A stretch of DNA of 64,000 bases from Terriglobus roseus. Lineage in GTDB: Bacteria > Acidobacteriota > Terriglobia > Terriglobales > Acidobacteriaceae. Location of the stretch: NCBI RefSeq assembly GCF_900105625.1, contig NZ_FNSD01000001.1, forward strand, positions 1,426,001 through 1,490,000, written 5' to 3'. The position numbers were made by a program, and so were the translations under genes. The notes below the pieces were generated by a model. It saw nothing but the letters and a program-made list of their open reading frames with translations, was not told where the DNA came from and ran no database searches. This document shows, piece by piece, positions 44,265 to 53,254 of this stretch. The first letter of the stretch is position 1, and each line of letters begins with the position of its first letter.

Positions 44265-46048
44265 CAGCCGCGGCGGCGGCGGAAACCACGGGACCAGACA
44301 CAAACGTGTCCCTCCCAAAACCTGACGCGCTGACGCGCGCAATCCAATCAACCCCCTGGCGTGCCTTCCTGGCACTTACTGCGCTCTATGTCGTGGCGGT
44401 TGCAGCTCTCTCGCACTTGAAGCTGCTTTGGCTTGACGAGTTCATCACGCTGCACGTCGCTCGCCTCGACAATGTGAAAGCCATCTGGCAGGCGCTCACC
44501 CTGGGAGCGGACCCCAACCCTCCTGTGACACACCTCCTCGTGCACTTCTGCCGCGCGCTTTTCGGAGAACGAGAGTTCGCACTCCGACTTCCCGCGATGA
44601 TTGGTTACTGGATCGGGCTTGTCTCTCTGTTCACCTACCTGCGACGCCGGGTTCCCGCCGAGTGGGCGCTGGCGGGCACTGTGCTTTCCATGGCGATGGC
44701 AGCATTTGAATACAGCTATGAGAGCCGCTCGTATGGCATCTTCTATGGCCTCACGATGCTCGCGTTTCTTGGATGGTGCCGTGCGACGGAGACGACACGC
44801 CCTCAGGCGTTACGCGTCATCTGGCTCGTGGTGATGACCGTGTCTCTGGGCGCGGGCATTTCCACGAACTATTTCGCCGTACTGGCCTTTGTTCCCATTA
44901 CCGCAGGCGAAATCGCCCGGACGCTCGAACGAATCGCAAAGGCTCGCAAGGCAGACATTCGGTCGAACTTGCTCCGCTCGATCAATTGGCCTACCTGGCT
45001 GGCTCTTGCATTGGCCATCAGTCCTCTCCTTGTTTATCTGCCGCTCATCAATCGGGCCATCGCACAGTTCGCGCCCCACGCCTGGAACAAGGTTTCCCTC
45101 GACCAGGTGTTTGACTCCTACACCCAGATGGTTGAGATGATCCTCTACCCTTTGCTCGCGCTCTTCACGGTGGCGGCCGTCAAGCACTTCATGCAGGTGA
45201 GCAGCCCGGAGAAGCAGGAGCGAAGGATCGCCGCCCTGTCGGACTCAGGCATCCCGCATCGCATACTTCCTCTGCATGAGCTCGTCGGCGTTTTCTGCCT
45301 GATGCTTTACCCGTTCCTTGGCTACACGATGGCATCGGTGCGAGGAGGTATGCTCTCGCCAAGATTTGTCATTCCCGTCTGCTTTGGCTTTGCCATTGGG
45401 GGAACCGTCACGGCATACCGCCTCGCCAGTCGCAGACGTTACGCAGGACCAGTGTTTCTCTGCTTTGTGCTGGCATGGTTTATCGCAAGAGAATCCGTTG
45501 TGGGTTATTGGTACGCCGAACAGAAGCAGTCGTTTTACAAAGTTGTCGATAGGTTGCCGCTTGCGTTTGACGGCTTGCCTACGAATACTCCCCTGGCGAT
45601 CCCCGATCCGCTGATGGCGCTCACGTTTCAACGCTATGCACCATCCGAATATGTGCGGCGTGAGGTCTTCCCGATAGATTTCCCCGCAGTGCGCAAGTTT
45701 CGCAACGATGATTCGCCTGAGCAGAACCTGTGGGCCGCTCGCTCCATGTACAGCTTGAAGATCGTGCCGCTGGCCACATTCCAGTCGACTGCCGGACAGT
45801 ACGTCATTCTGGCAAGCGATTGGAATTGGTTGCTGCAGGATTTGAACCGACACCACTATCGCGAGCAGCGACTGCCCATCAACACTCGTGCCGGAGCGAT
45901 CGGTGGCTTCACACCTCTGAGCCATGGTCTTCCGGCTTTTTACATTGCAGAGGGCGATGCCATGACTACGGATTCACGACCTTCAAGCCCGCAGCCCTCC
46001 CCGTTCCAGTGGAGTGACGAACTCCCGGAAGCTCCCGATCTTCCGTAA
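44261..46048 (+). CDS. Membrane glycosyltransferase, GT39/ArnT-like
   Basis: A 595-aa polytopic enzyme expected to use a polyprenyl-phosphate sugar donor. The first helix ([19 protein letters not shown]) is followed by [17 protein letters not shown], with the Asp-Glu of the first extracytoplasmic loop that is catalytic in this superfamily. [19 protein letters not shown] and [20 protein letters not shown] are also typical. Further helices run to about residue 420. A soluble C-terminal domain of about 150 residues follows. Acceptor (lipid, protein or polysaccharide) unknown. Translational coupling to the FAD oxidoreductase is by ATGA overlap. Confidence 0.82.
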   Translation: MTAAAAAETTGPDTNVSLPKPDALTRAIQSTPWRAFLALTALYVVAVAALSHLKLLWLDEFITLHVARLDNVKAIWQALTLGADPNPPVTHLLVHFCRALFGEREFALRLPAMIGYWIGLVSLFTYLRRRVPAEWALAGTVLSMAMAAFEYSYESRSYGIFYGLTMLAFLGWCRATETTRPQALRVIWLVVMTVSLGAGISTNYFAVLAFVPITAGEIARTLERIAKARKADIRSNLLRSINWPTWLALALAISPLLVYLPLINRAIAQFAPHAWNKVSLDQVFDSYTQMVEMILYPLLALFTVAAVKHFMQVSSPEKQERRIAALSDSGIPHRILPLHELVGVFCLMLYPFLGYTMASVRGGMLSPRFVIPVCFGFAIGGTVTAYRLASRRRYAGPVFLCFVLAWFIARESVVGYWYAEQKQSFYKVVDRLPLAFDGLPTNTPLAIPDPLMALTFQRYAPSEYVRREVFPIDFPAVRKFRNDDSPEQNLWAARSMYSLKIVPLATFQSTAGQYVILASDWNWLLQDLNRHHYREQRLPINTRAGAIGGFTPLSHGLPAFYIAEGDAMTTDSRPSSPQPSPFQWSDELPEAPDLP

Positions 46049-46313
46049 GTTTGTTAACTAAACGATCGCAGACAGTACTGCGGGACCGGGCCCGAAATTC
46101 GTCGGGATTCAGCCAATCGCCGCGCCAATGCAGGCCAACTTTGCGCGCGAATGAGCAGCACGCCTCTACCCGCATGTAAACGCAACCAGCCTTCCGCATG
46201 TGCAATCTAAGGCCTTGAAGAGACATTCGCCACTTAGCAAGTTACTCACTGGATCTGCAAACAATCCGGATGAGTCCCTGAGTGCCGTCTCTGTTCGGTC
46301 AGGAGCATTTGCA

Positions 46314-48101
46314 ATGCATAAGTTTGGAGTGTGGGCGCCCAAGGCGCAGAAGATGTCCCTTTGCTGGCGGGAACAGGTCCTGGCAATGAATGGCCCGAAT
46401 CATCGTGGCTGGTGGACTCTCGAAGTGCAAGAGGCGACTTGTGGCGATCGGTACGCCTTCCTGCTGGATGACGATTCGACACCGTATCCCGATCCGCGCA
46501 GCCTGCGTCAGCCAGAGGGTGTGCACGGCCTGTCGGAGATTTATAGCCACGGCGGCTTCGAATGGCATGACCAGTTATGGCGTGGTTCACCGAAGACGGG
46601 CGCCATCATCTACGAACTGCACATCGGAACCTTCAGCACAGAGGGAACATTCGATGGCGCGATTCCACACCTGAAGTATCTCGCAGACCTGGGGATCACA
46701 CATGTCGAGGTGATGCCAGTGGCGGCGTGGGCGGGCAAGCAGGGTTGGGGATATGACAGCGTCTCCCTCTTTGCAACCCATGAGCACTACGGTGGTCCGG
46801 ACGGCTTCAAGCGATTCGTCGATGCATGCCATGCGACGGGTCTAAGTGTGATTCTGGACGTGGTCTACAACCACTTTGGACCAGTCGGAAATTACACAGG
46901 AAAATTCGGCCCCTATCTCAATGAGAATCGGAAAACACCCTGGGGCGACGCGGTAAACCTTGACCAGGAAGGCAGCGATGAGGTCCGCCGCTTCTTCGTG
47001 GACAACGCCATCATGTGGCTGAAGGACTATCACTGCGACGGTCTGCGTTTCGACGCTGTGCACGCCTTTCTTGACCTCTCTGCTGTGCATTTCATGGAGC
47101 AGCTTTCAACCGAAGTCGAGCGCCTGGGTGCAACCGTCGGGAAAGAGTTCTATCTGATTGCAGAGAGTGATCTTAACGATCCTCGCGTCGTGCGTCCGCG
47201 GGAAGCCAATGGGTACGGCATGGACGCGCAATGGAGTGACGACTTTCACCACGCACTGATCGCTGTTTTGTACTCCCCGAAGGAAGGTGAGAGTGGTTAT
47301 TACTCAGACTTCGGAACAATTGCCGATCTGCACAAGTCGCTGAAACATGCCTATGTGTACGACGGACAATATTCGGGCCATCGCAAGCGTCGTCATGGTC
47401 GCCCGACAGACGGGCTGTCTGCGCACCACTTCATTCACTTCGACCAGAATCACGATCAGGTGGGTAACCGCGGATGGGGTGAACGTTTCGAACACCTCGT
47501 CGGAACGGACGCAGCGAAGCTGTCCATCGGGATCGTTCTTCTGGCGCCCTACACGCCTATGCTTTTCATGGGTGAGGAATGGGCGAGCTCGACCCCTTTC
47601 CTCTACTTCGCCGATCACGAGGACGAAGAGATGCGTCGCCTTGTGGCAGAGGGCCGCAAGAACGAGTTCGCGGCATTCGGCTTCGGCGGTGATGTGCCGA
47701 ACCCTGAGCACGAGAAGACTTTCTTGGATTCAAAGCTGAAGTGGGATGAGCAGGAAGAGGGCAACCATGGAGATTTCCTCGCGTGGACCAAGGCCCTCAT
47801 CAAGCTTCGTCGAAGCCACGTGTGCTTCAACGACGGCGACACCCATCATCTGCATGTCTTTTCCGACGAGCGCGCACGGACGCTGGTGATGGAGCGTGAA
47901 GAGGCTCGAGTTGTCGTGAACTTTGGCGATCAGCCCTTCGCCTTCGCACTGCTGGAAGGCGAGCAGTTGGAGCTCGCATCCCGGGCGGAAGTCAGCGTGC
48001 GCGAGGGCTACCTGGACGTTCCGCCCATGACGCTTGCTGTCCTGCTATCGACGTCGGAACAGTTTGAGAATCGCCAGGTTGAGGCTCGCGCGCGGGCCTG
48101 A
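46314..48101 (+). CDS. treZ: Malto-oligosyltrehalose trehalohydrolase
   Basis: A GH13 enzyme that cuts trehalose from maltooligosyltrehalose. ATG 46314 (MHKFGVWAPKAQKM) follows AGGAG; a longer frame upstream has no ribosome site. A CBM48-like N-terminal domain covers residues 1-90. The (beta/alpha)8 barrel has VVYNHFGPVGNY, LRFDAVHAFLD (nucleophile Asp), YLIAESDLNDP (acid Glu) and HFDQNHDQVGNRG. GWGYDSVSLFATHEHYGGPD is characteristic of TreZ. 595 aa is normal length. Its usual partner treY is not in the window, so trehalose synthesis depends on a gene elsewhere. Confidence 0.92.
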   Translation: MHKFGVWAPKAQKMSLCWREQVLAMNGPNHRGWWTLEVQEATCGDRYAFLLDDDSTPYPDPRSLRQPEGVHGLSEIYSHGGFEWHDQLWRGSPKTGAIIYELHIGTFSTEGTFDGAIPHLKYLADLGITHVEVMPVAAWAGKQGWGYDSVSLFATHEHYGGPDGFKRFVDACHATGLSVILDVVYNHFGPVGNYTGKFGPYLNENRKTPWGDAVNLDQEGSDEVRRFFVDNAIMWLKDYHCDGLRFDAVHAFLDLSAVHFMEQLSTEVERLGATVGKEFYLIAESDLNDPRVVRPREANGYGMDAQWSDDFHHALIAVLYSPKEGESGYYSDFGTIADLHKSLKHAYVYDGQYSGHRKRRHGRPTDGLSAHHFIHFDQNHDQVGNRGWGERFEHLVGTDAAKLSIGIVLLAPYTPMLFMGEEWASSTPFLYFADHEDEEMRRLVAEGRKNEFAAFGFGGDVPNPEHEKTFLDSKLKWDEQEEGNHGDFLAWTKALIKLRRSHVCFNDGDTHHLHVFSDERARTLVMEREEARVVVNFGDQPFAFALLEGEQLELASRAEVSVREGYLDVPPMTLAVLLSTSEQFENRQVEARARA

Positions 48102-48175
48102 CAGATGTTGGCGTCAGCAGGTCGCGGTGAGCGAGATGCGTCCCGTTCCACTACGACCTGCTGACCGCTCGGCGT

Positions 48176-48181
48176 TATACT
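48176..48181 (+). promoter_or_regulatory. Possible -10 element before the cupin gene
   Basis: TATACT lies 20 bp before ATG 48202, with GGAGGAA between them as ribosome site. The expected message would carry a leader of about 14 nt. The -35 region is weak. Confidence 0.4.
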
Positions 48182-48201
48182 GGCCGCCCGGAGGAACCAC
48201 C

Positions 48202-48612
48202 ATGGCGGAAGGCGTCACACACATCATCCCGGCCACGTCCGGCCCAGCGCTAGTCGACGGTGTCGTCGCGGTCGAAAGCCTGAAGGCAGAGGGTGATGCG
48301 CCCGGCACTGCGGCCTACGTTCATTACAACGGACCCACGAACCAGTTAGCCAGCATGTGCACCGGCATGTGCGTGCTTGATCCCGGGGCATCGCCGCACC
48401 CGCCTCATCAGCATCCGGAAGAGGAGCTGATGATGATCACCGAAGGCACCGGCGAACTCTCTGTCGACGGCAAGACCACACCCATTGGCCCCGGCGCCGT
48501 CATGTACACGGCGGGCAATACATGGCACGGCATCGTGAACACCGGCACCACGCCTCTCACCTTCTACTGGTCAAAGTGGATCGCGAAAGGCTTCGAAGAG
48601 CCGGCGGCCTGA
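48202..48612 (+). CDS. Cupin domain protein
   Basis: A 136-aa single-domain beta-barrel. ATG 48202 is chosen because GGAGGAA lies just upstream; an in-frame ATG earlier overlaps treZ. The metal-site motif is HPPHQHPEEELMMITEGTGEL, read in parts: His residues of PPHQHPEEE and the later His of GNTWHGIVNTG. The fold is common in sugar and oxalate enzymes and in regulatory cupins. Ligand unknown. It is 3 bp from the next gene. Confidence 0.85.
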   Translation: MAEGVTHIIPATSGPALVDGVVAVESLKAEGDAPGTAAYVHYNGPTNQLASMCTGMCVLDPGASPHPPHQHPEEELMMITEGTGELSVDGKTTPIGPGAVMYTAGNTWHGIVNTGTTPLTFYWSKWIAKGFEEPAA

Positions 48613-48615
48613 TCC

Positions 48616-49008
48616 TTGTTCGCTCACCTGACACTCCCAACGCAGCACGTGGAAGCGACAGCCAGCTTCCTCGAGCGAACGTTTGGTTATCCCCGCAAAC
48701 CGGTTCCGGCGAACTCACCGGTGGCGGTGGCGTGGTTTGACATCGGCCAGGGACAGGAGCTGCACGTCATCTTCGTCGAAGGCTTCGCATGCTCGCCGCA
48801 TGAGGCGGAGTTCGGTCGGCACGTCGCCCTTTTTCATCCGCAGGAAGACTTCCACGCGCTGCGTGAGCGTGTTCTTGCTGAAGGCGGCGAGCTAATCGAA
48901 CCGTTGCGCGCGACCGACTTCCGACGGTTTTTCTTCCAGGAGCCGGTGAATGGCTACCTTTTTGAAGTGATCGAGTTGGCCCGCCATCAAGAACTGCGCG
49001 GTGCTTAG
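48616..49008 (+). CDS. Glyoxalase/VOC family protein
   Basis: A 130-aa single-domain protein with the paired beta-alpha-beta-beta-beta fold of the vicinal oxygen chelate family. FAHLTLPTQHVEATASFLER opens the first module and HVALFHPQEDFHALRERV the second. NGYLFEVIELA at the end carries the usual Glu metal ligand. TTG 48616 is the assumed start, as no better codon precedes the first beta strand; no clear ribosome site is seen. The close spacing suggests co-expression with the cupin. Substrate unknown. Confidence 0.8.
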   Translation: MFAHLTLPTQHVEATASFLERTFGYPRKPVPANSPVAVAWFDIGQGQELHVIFVEGFACSPHEAEFGRHVALFHPQEDFHALRERVLAEGGELIEPLRATDFRRFFFQEPVNGYLFEVIELARHQELRGA

Positions 49009-49067
49009 CGCAGCATCAATCGGCGCCGGTCACGCATACCGCCCGGCGCGATAATGAGAGCAGGACC

Positions 49068-50123
49068 ATGCGCCAAGCTTTTGCCATCGCCGCCGCACTC
49101 CTGCTGCCTATCGCCCTGACGGGCTGCAAGCGGCAGGTCAGCAATAAGCCCATCGGCACGCCAGTCCAGATCCACGTCCCGCTTGGCCTGCCTGCGCTGC
49201 CGATTCCGGCGAACAATCCGCCAACTGCGGAGACGATCGCGCTAGGCCGCAGGCTGTTCTACGACAAGCACGTCTCGGTCGACAACACGCTCTCCTGCGC
49301 CTCCTGCCACGATCCCAGGGCATACTTCACCGATGGCAAAAACGTCTCCACCGGCGTGCGCGGCGCGCTTGGCGTTCGTAACGCACCCACCATCCTGAAC
49401 GCAGCCTACCTGCCGTTCCAGTTCTGGGACGGTCGCGCTATCACGCTCGAGGAGCAGGCCGCATTTCCCATCGCCAATCCCGTCGAGATGAGTCAGCCGC
49501 ACGCCGCGGACGTCAGCAAGCTGGGGAACGATCCGCAGTACCGCTCGATGTTCAAGAGCGCCTTCGGCACCGACGACGTGAACATCGAGCGTGTCGAGGC
49601 AGCTCTGGCCAGCTTTGAACGCACCGCCCTCACCGGCAACTCGGCGTTCGACCGCTTCCAGTACGGCAGCGACAAGACCTCACTCACACCCGCGCAGCTT
49701 CGCGGCTTCATGGTCTACCTGGATGCCACGCGCGGTAACTGTGCAGCATGCCATACGGTGGGCGCGCACGATGCCCTTTTTACCGACGGCAAATTCCATA
49801 ACACTGGCCAGGGTGTAAACGACTCCGGCAGCTTCAGCGATGTGGGCCGCTTCCACGAAACAAAAATCGCCACAGACACCGGCGCCTTTAAAACACCGAC
49901 CCTGCGCAACATCGCAGGCACCGCTCCCTACATGCACGACGGCAGTCTGAAGACGCTGAAAGCCGTGGTGGACTTCTATGCCGGCGGCGGCAACAGCAAT
50001 CCCTACCTCGACCCTGAGATGAAGAAGATTCACCTCAGTGGACAAGATCGTGCGGACCTCGTGGAATTTCTACAATCCTTGACCGGTGATGTATCGCCCA
50101 ACCTTGGGCCGCCGGAAAAGTAA
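49068..50123 (+). CDS. Di-haem cytochrome c peroxidase/MauG-type lipoprotein
   Basis: A 351-aa exported protein. The signal (FAIAAALLLPIALTGC) ends in a lipobox Cys at residue 20. Two c-type haem motifs are present: CASCH at residues 77-81 and CAACH at 225-229. LGRRLFYDKHVSVDNTLSC is the standard approach to the first haem, and RNIAGTAPYMHDGSLKTLK is the C-terminal motif with an axial Met. The protein could reduce peroxide or oxidise a partner at the outer face of the membrane. The following gene encodes a cupredoxin-like lipoprotein that could be its electron partner. Confidence 0.92.
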   Translation: MRQAFAIAAALLLPIALTGCKRQVSNKPIGTPVQIHVPLGLPALPIPANNPPTAETIALGRRLFYDKHVSVDNTLSCASCHDPRAYFTDGKNVSTGVRGALGVRNAPTILNAAYLPFQFWDGRAITLEEQAAFPIANPVEMSQPHAADVSKLGNDPQYRSMFKSAFGTDDVNIERVEAALASFERTALTGNSAFDRFQYGSDKTSLTPAQLRGFMVYLDATRGNCAACHTVGAHDALFTDGKFHNTGQGVNDSGSFSDVGRFHETKIATDTGAFKTPTLRNIAGTAPYMHDGSLKTLKAVVDFYAGGGNSNPYLDPEMKKIHLSGQDRADLVEFLQSLTGDVSPNLGPPEK

Positions 50124-50182
50124 CTTCGGGCCACCAGAAAAGTGTCCCTTCGCGTCACACTCTCCAGGAGAACGAAAACCTC

Positions 50183-50980
50183 GTGAAACCGAATCCCTTG
50201 TTCCGCTACCCGGCGGCCCTGCTCATCGCGTCATCGCTACTGTATGGCTGTAAATCAAATTCCGTTGAGACGACTCAATCCTCTGCCAAAACTGGAGCCG
50301 TTCCGGCTGCAGAGCCCGTCTACACCGTCGACCCTGCAGTCGCCACGACGATCCTGGGTACCGTGAGATACACCGGCGCGAAGCCGAAGCCACAGCTCGT
50401 CGACATGAGCAGCGACCCCACCTGCGTAGCCGCGCACAAGGGCAAGGCCTATGACGAGTCGCTCGTCGTAGGGGCAAAAGGCGGGTTAGGCAACGTCTTT
50501 GTCTACATCGAAAAGGGTCTCGAAGGAAAGCACTTCGCCACGCCGACAGCCGCTGTGACGATTGATCAGGCCGGCTGCTGGTTCCGTCCGCGGGTATTGG
50601 GATTACAGGTTGGCCAGACGCTCAACGTCGTAAACTCAGACCCCGTCACGCACAACATCCACCCCATGGCCATGGTCAATCGCGAGTGGAACCACTCGCA
50701 GGGTCCGGGCGATCCGGTCATGCACCGCACCTTCACGAAGCAGGAGATCATGATCCCCGTGAAGTGCAACATCCATGACTGGATGCATGCCTTCATCGGC
50801 GTGGTCGACCATCCATACTTCGCAACGACGAAGGATGATGGCAGCTTCACACTGCCCGATCTGCCGCCCGGTACATACACCGTTACCGCTTGGCACGAGA
50901 CGCTGGGCCGGCAATCCATCACCGTCACCGTCACCGCGAGCGGCAAGGCCATGGCGAACCTCACCTTCGCTGCGAAGTAG
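50183..50980 (+). CDS. Cupredoxin-like lipoprotein with carboxypeptidase-regulatory tail
   Basis: A 265-aa exported protein starting at GTG 50183 after AGGAGA. The lipobox Cys is residue 23 (SSLLYGCKS). The middle region resembles type-1 copper proteins: NVVNSDPVTHNIHP for one His ligand, and KCNIHDWMHAFIG with the pattern Cys-x2-His-x2-Met for the rest. A carboxypeptidase-regulatory beta domain follows (SFTLPDLPPGTYTVTAWHE). The layout is that of methylamine-utilisation-like plastocyanins. It lies 60 bp after the di-haem protein and may pass electrons to or from it. Confidence 0.82.
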   Translation: MKPNPLFRYPAALLIASSLLYGCKSNSVETTQSSAKTGAVPAAEPVYTVDPAVATTILGTVRYTGAKPKPQLVDMSSDPTCVAAHKGKAYDESLVVGAKGGLGNVFVYIEKGLEGKHFATPTAAVTIDQAGCWFRPRVLGLQVGQTLNVVNSDPVTHNIHPMAMVNREWNHSQGPGDPVMHRTFTKQEIMIPVKCNIHDWMHAFIGVVDHPYFATTKDDGSFTLPDLPPGTYTVTAWHETLGRQSITVTVTASGKAMANLTFAAK

Positions 50981-51057
50981 ACTTCGCTTGCGTCCCTATG
51001 CAACGAAGGTCTACAGTTTCTGCGCTAACGAATTATCAATAACCGGAGCCACTGACT

Positions 51058-52026
51058 ATGAACAGCATCACCCGCAGGCAGTTTCTTTCACGCACCGGCA
51101 CCGTTGCCGCTCTGGCGGCCTCTGCCGCAGTCCTGCCGCGCTGGGCATTCGCTGACCCGCTCGGCCTGCCGCTGGGTATCCAGCTCTACGTAGTCGGTGC
51201 AGACATGCAGAAGGACGCTGCCGCGGCCGTAAAGCAGATCGCTGCCATTGGCTACAAAGAAGTTGAAACGGCCGGTTTCGGTTCGCTGAAGACCGCCAAG
51301 GAACTTCGCAAGGCATTCGACGACAATGGCCTGAAGTGTCCCAGCGCACATCTTCCGCTGAAACTCGACGCCTTGCAGGCATCGTTTGACGATGCCAATA
51401 CCCTCGGCTGCACCTACGCGACGTCGTCTGTTCCGCAAGGCTGGCTGGCCCCGCCCATGCCAGCGATGGATCCGAACATGACTGCCGACCAGCGCCGCGA
51501 GGCGATGGCGAAGGCCCGCGGCGGCATGCTGGCCCCACTGGATGCGGACAAGACCAAGGCGCTTGCAGAGGATATGAATAAGGTCGGTGAAGCCGCCAAG
51601 AAGGCTGGCCTGAAGTTTGCGGCACACAACCACACCATGGAGTTCGGCATGGTGGACGGTAAGCCCGCTTACGACTATCTGATCACCCATACCGATAAGG
51701 ATCTCGTCACCTTCGAGATCGACTGCGGATGGATGACCGTCGCCGGCTACAAGCCTGCGGACTTCGTCGCAAAGTATCCCGGCCGCATCAGGATGCTGCA
51801 CATCAAAGACTTTCTCCCCTACCCCAAGGGCGCCAGCACCGGCGGCCCCATCCGTCCCGAAGGCTCGGAGATCGGCCAGGGTGTCGTCAACTACAAGGAA
51901 ATCTTTGCCGGAGTGAAGGGTAAGGGCATCCAGCATATCTTCGTAGAGCAGGAAGGGCCGTATAGCCGTATGCCCGCGATGGAAGCAGCCGCAGTCGACT
52001 ACAAGTACCTGCACGCGATCTCTTAG
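51058..52026 (+). CDS. Tat-exported sugar phosphate isomerase/epimerase-like protein (xylose isomerase TIM barrel)
   Basis: A 322-aa protein with a twin-arginine signal (ITRRQFLSRTGTVAALAAS, ending at AFA). The TIM-barrel domain starts at LPLGIQLYVVGADMQKDA. KFAAHNHTMEFG, TFEIDCGWMTVAGY and RMLHIKDFLPY are typical of the AP_endonuc_2 (COG1082) fold. IFVEQEGPYSRMPAMEA supplies the final Glu ligand. The periplasmic location is common for sugar-processing members of this family. The substrate is unknown. Confidence 0.9.
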   Translation: MNSITRRQFLSRTGTVAALAASAAVLPRWAFADPLGLPLGIQLYVVGADMQKDAAAAVKQIAAIGYKEVETAGFGSLKTAKELRKAFDDNGLKCPSAHLPLKLDALQASFDDANTLGCTYATSSVPQGWLAPPMPAMDPNMTADQRREAMAKARGGMLAPLDADKTKALAEDMNKVGEAAKKAGLKFAAHNHTMEFGMVDGKPAYDYLITHTDKDLVTFEIDCGWMTVAGYKPADFVAKYPGRIRMLHIKDFLPYPKGASTGGPIRPEGSEIGQGVVNYKEIFAGVKGKGIQHIFVEQEGPYSRMPAMEAAAVDYKYLHAIS

Positions 52027-52067
52027 GACGTACTCGCTGCTGCATACAAACCGTTCGTCCTGAAATC

Positions 52068-52110
52068 ATCCCTCCGTCTACGCTGTCATCCCGCAGCGTA
52101 ACGGAGGGAT
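52068..52110. repeat. Large imperfect hairpin after the TIM-barrel gene
   Basis: ATCCCTCCGT (52068-52077) pairs with ACGGAGGGAT (52101-52110); inside this TACGCTG (52079-52085) pairs with CAGCGTA (52094-52100), with one bulged base and an 8-nt loop TCATCCCG. The total of 17 paired bases lies 42 bp after the gene, so it may act as a terminator or be one copy of a dispersed repeat. Confidence 0.6.
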
Positions 52111-52121
52111 CTGCATGTGTG

Positions 52122-52153
52122 CCTGCCCCATCGCGGCCATCTCAGGGGGCAGG
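52122..52153. repeat. Second hairpin, CCTGCCCC stem
   Basis: CCTGCCCC (52122-52129) pairs with GGGGCAGG (52146-52153) across a 16-nt loop. It follows the larger hairpin directly and lies about 70 bp upstream of the next gene. Confidence 0.4.
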
Positions 52154-52221
52154 TCGCGTGGGTGGTCGCGCAGCGTGTCGGACATCGCCGAGTGAACTTC
52201 CGCATCCGGGCCTGCGTACCG

Positions 52222-53196
52222 ATGCGTATGCAGCCAATGTGGACCAGATCCCTCTGCCTCGCCGCGCTGTTCGTTGTGTCGCTCCCATGCGTTGCACAGA
52301 TCACACCGTCGCTTACGGCGGACGAGATCATGGCACGCGTGGCCGCGAATACGGATCGCGACGACGACGCACGGGCCCACTACGTCTACGTCCAGCACAC
52401 GCAAATGATCTCAAGCAGCGGCAAGTCCGTGATGTGTGAGGAGACGACCGACGCGCGCGTCACACCCGGCACGCATGGCTCGGAACAGCAGATGCTGAAG
52501 CTGGATGGCCGTCGTCGCGACGGCAAGCGGTACATCGCGTATACAGAACCACTCAAGGACAAGCCACACGGCGCCGACATCGATGGACCGCCCGACAGGG
52601 ATCTGACCAAGGAGGCGCGTAAACAACGCCGCAAGGACGGCCTGCGGAACGACGAGGACGAAGACCTGGACCAGCAACTGGTCGAGCACGTGCGCAAGAA
52701 CCTGACCAACGAAAAATCGAAAGACGGCCTGCACGCGGGCCTGTTTCCACTCACCGGGAAAGCGCAACCCGGGTACAACTTCGCTCTGAAAGGCCGCGAG
52801 CGCCGCAACGGCCACGACACCTTCCACATCGTCTTCACACCACGCGAGAAGAGCCACTATGACTGGCGCGGCGATGCCTGGATCGACACCGAGGCCTTCC
52901 AACCTGTCGTGGTGCAGACCGCGCTGGCACACAATATCCCATTTGCCGTGCGCGCCTTGCTGGGCACCAGCATCCCAGGCCTGGGCTTCACCGCGACCTA
53001 CGCGCCGCAACCGGATGGCGTCTGGTTCCCTGCCACCTTCGGCACTGAGTTCAAGCTCAACGTGCTCTTTTTCTTTCACCGTTCGATCGCGCTCTCGGTC
53101 GAAAACCGTGACTTCGAAAAGACCCACACGGCCTCCCGCATCGTCGCAGATTCCGATCTGCCGGAGCCTCTGCCCACGACTCCAGGCGAGAAATAG
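52222..53196 (+). CDS. Exported hypothetical protein
   Basis: A 324-aa protein. The start at 52222, 52228 or 52237 cannot be separated: all three ATGs lead into the signal peptide (SLCLAALFVVSLPCVAQ). Residues 120-175 are very rich in Asp, Arg and Lys (RKQRRKDGLRNDEDEDLDQQ). The C-terminal half looks like a beta barrel or lipoprotein-carrier fold (NFALKGRERRNGHDTFHIVF, HYDWRGDAWIDTEAFQPVVV, GVWFPATFGTEFKLNVLFFF). No family is recognised with confidence, though LolA/LolB-like sorting proteins are a possible relative. Confidence 0.72.
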   Translation: MRMQPMWTRSLCLAALFVVSLPCVAQITPSLTADEIMARVAANTDRDDDARAHYVYVQHTQMISSSGKSVMCEETTDARVTPGTHGSEQQMLKLDGRRRDGKRYIAYTEPLKDKPHGADIDGPPDRDLTKEARKQRRKDGLRNDEDEDLDQQLVEHVRKNLTNEKSKDGLHAGLFPLTGKAQPGYNFALKGRERRNGHDTFHIVFTPREKSHYDWRGDAWIDTEAFQPVVVQTALAHNIPFAVRALLGTSIPGLGFTATYAPQPDGVWFPATFGTEFKLNVLFFFHRSIALSVENRDFEKTHTASRIVADSDLPEPLPTTPGEK

Positions 53197-53238
53197 CAAC
53201 GGGACGAAAGAAATTTCTTGCATCGCAAGGTGTACTAG

Positions 53239-53252
53239 CTGTACTAGTACAG
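53239..53252. promoter_or_regulatory. Palindromic operator at the GntR start
   Basis: CTGTACTAGTACAG is a perfect 14-bp palindrome that ends two bases before the GTG start of the GntR gene. A half-site copy, TGTACTAG, lies just upstream at 53231-53238. The position fits autoregulation by the encoded repressor, blocking both transcription and the start region. Confidence 0.65.
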
Positions 53253-53254
53253 CA

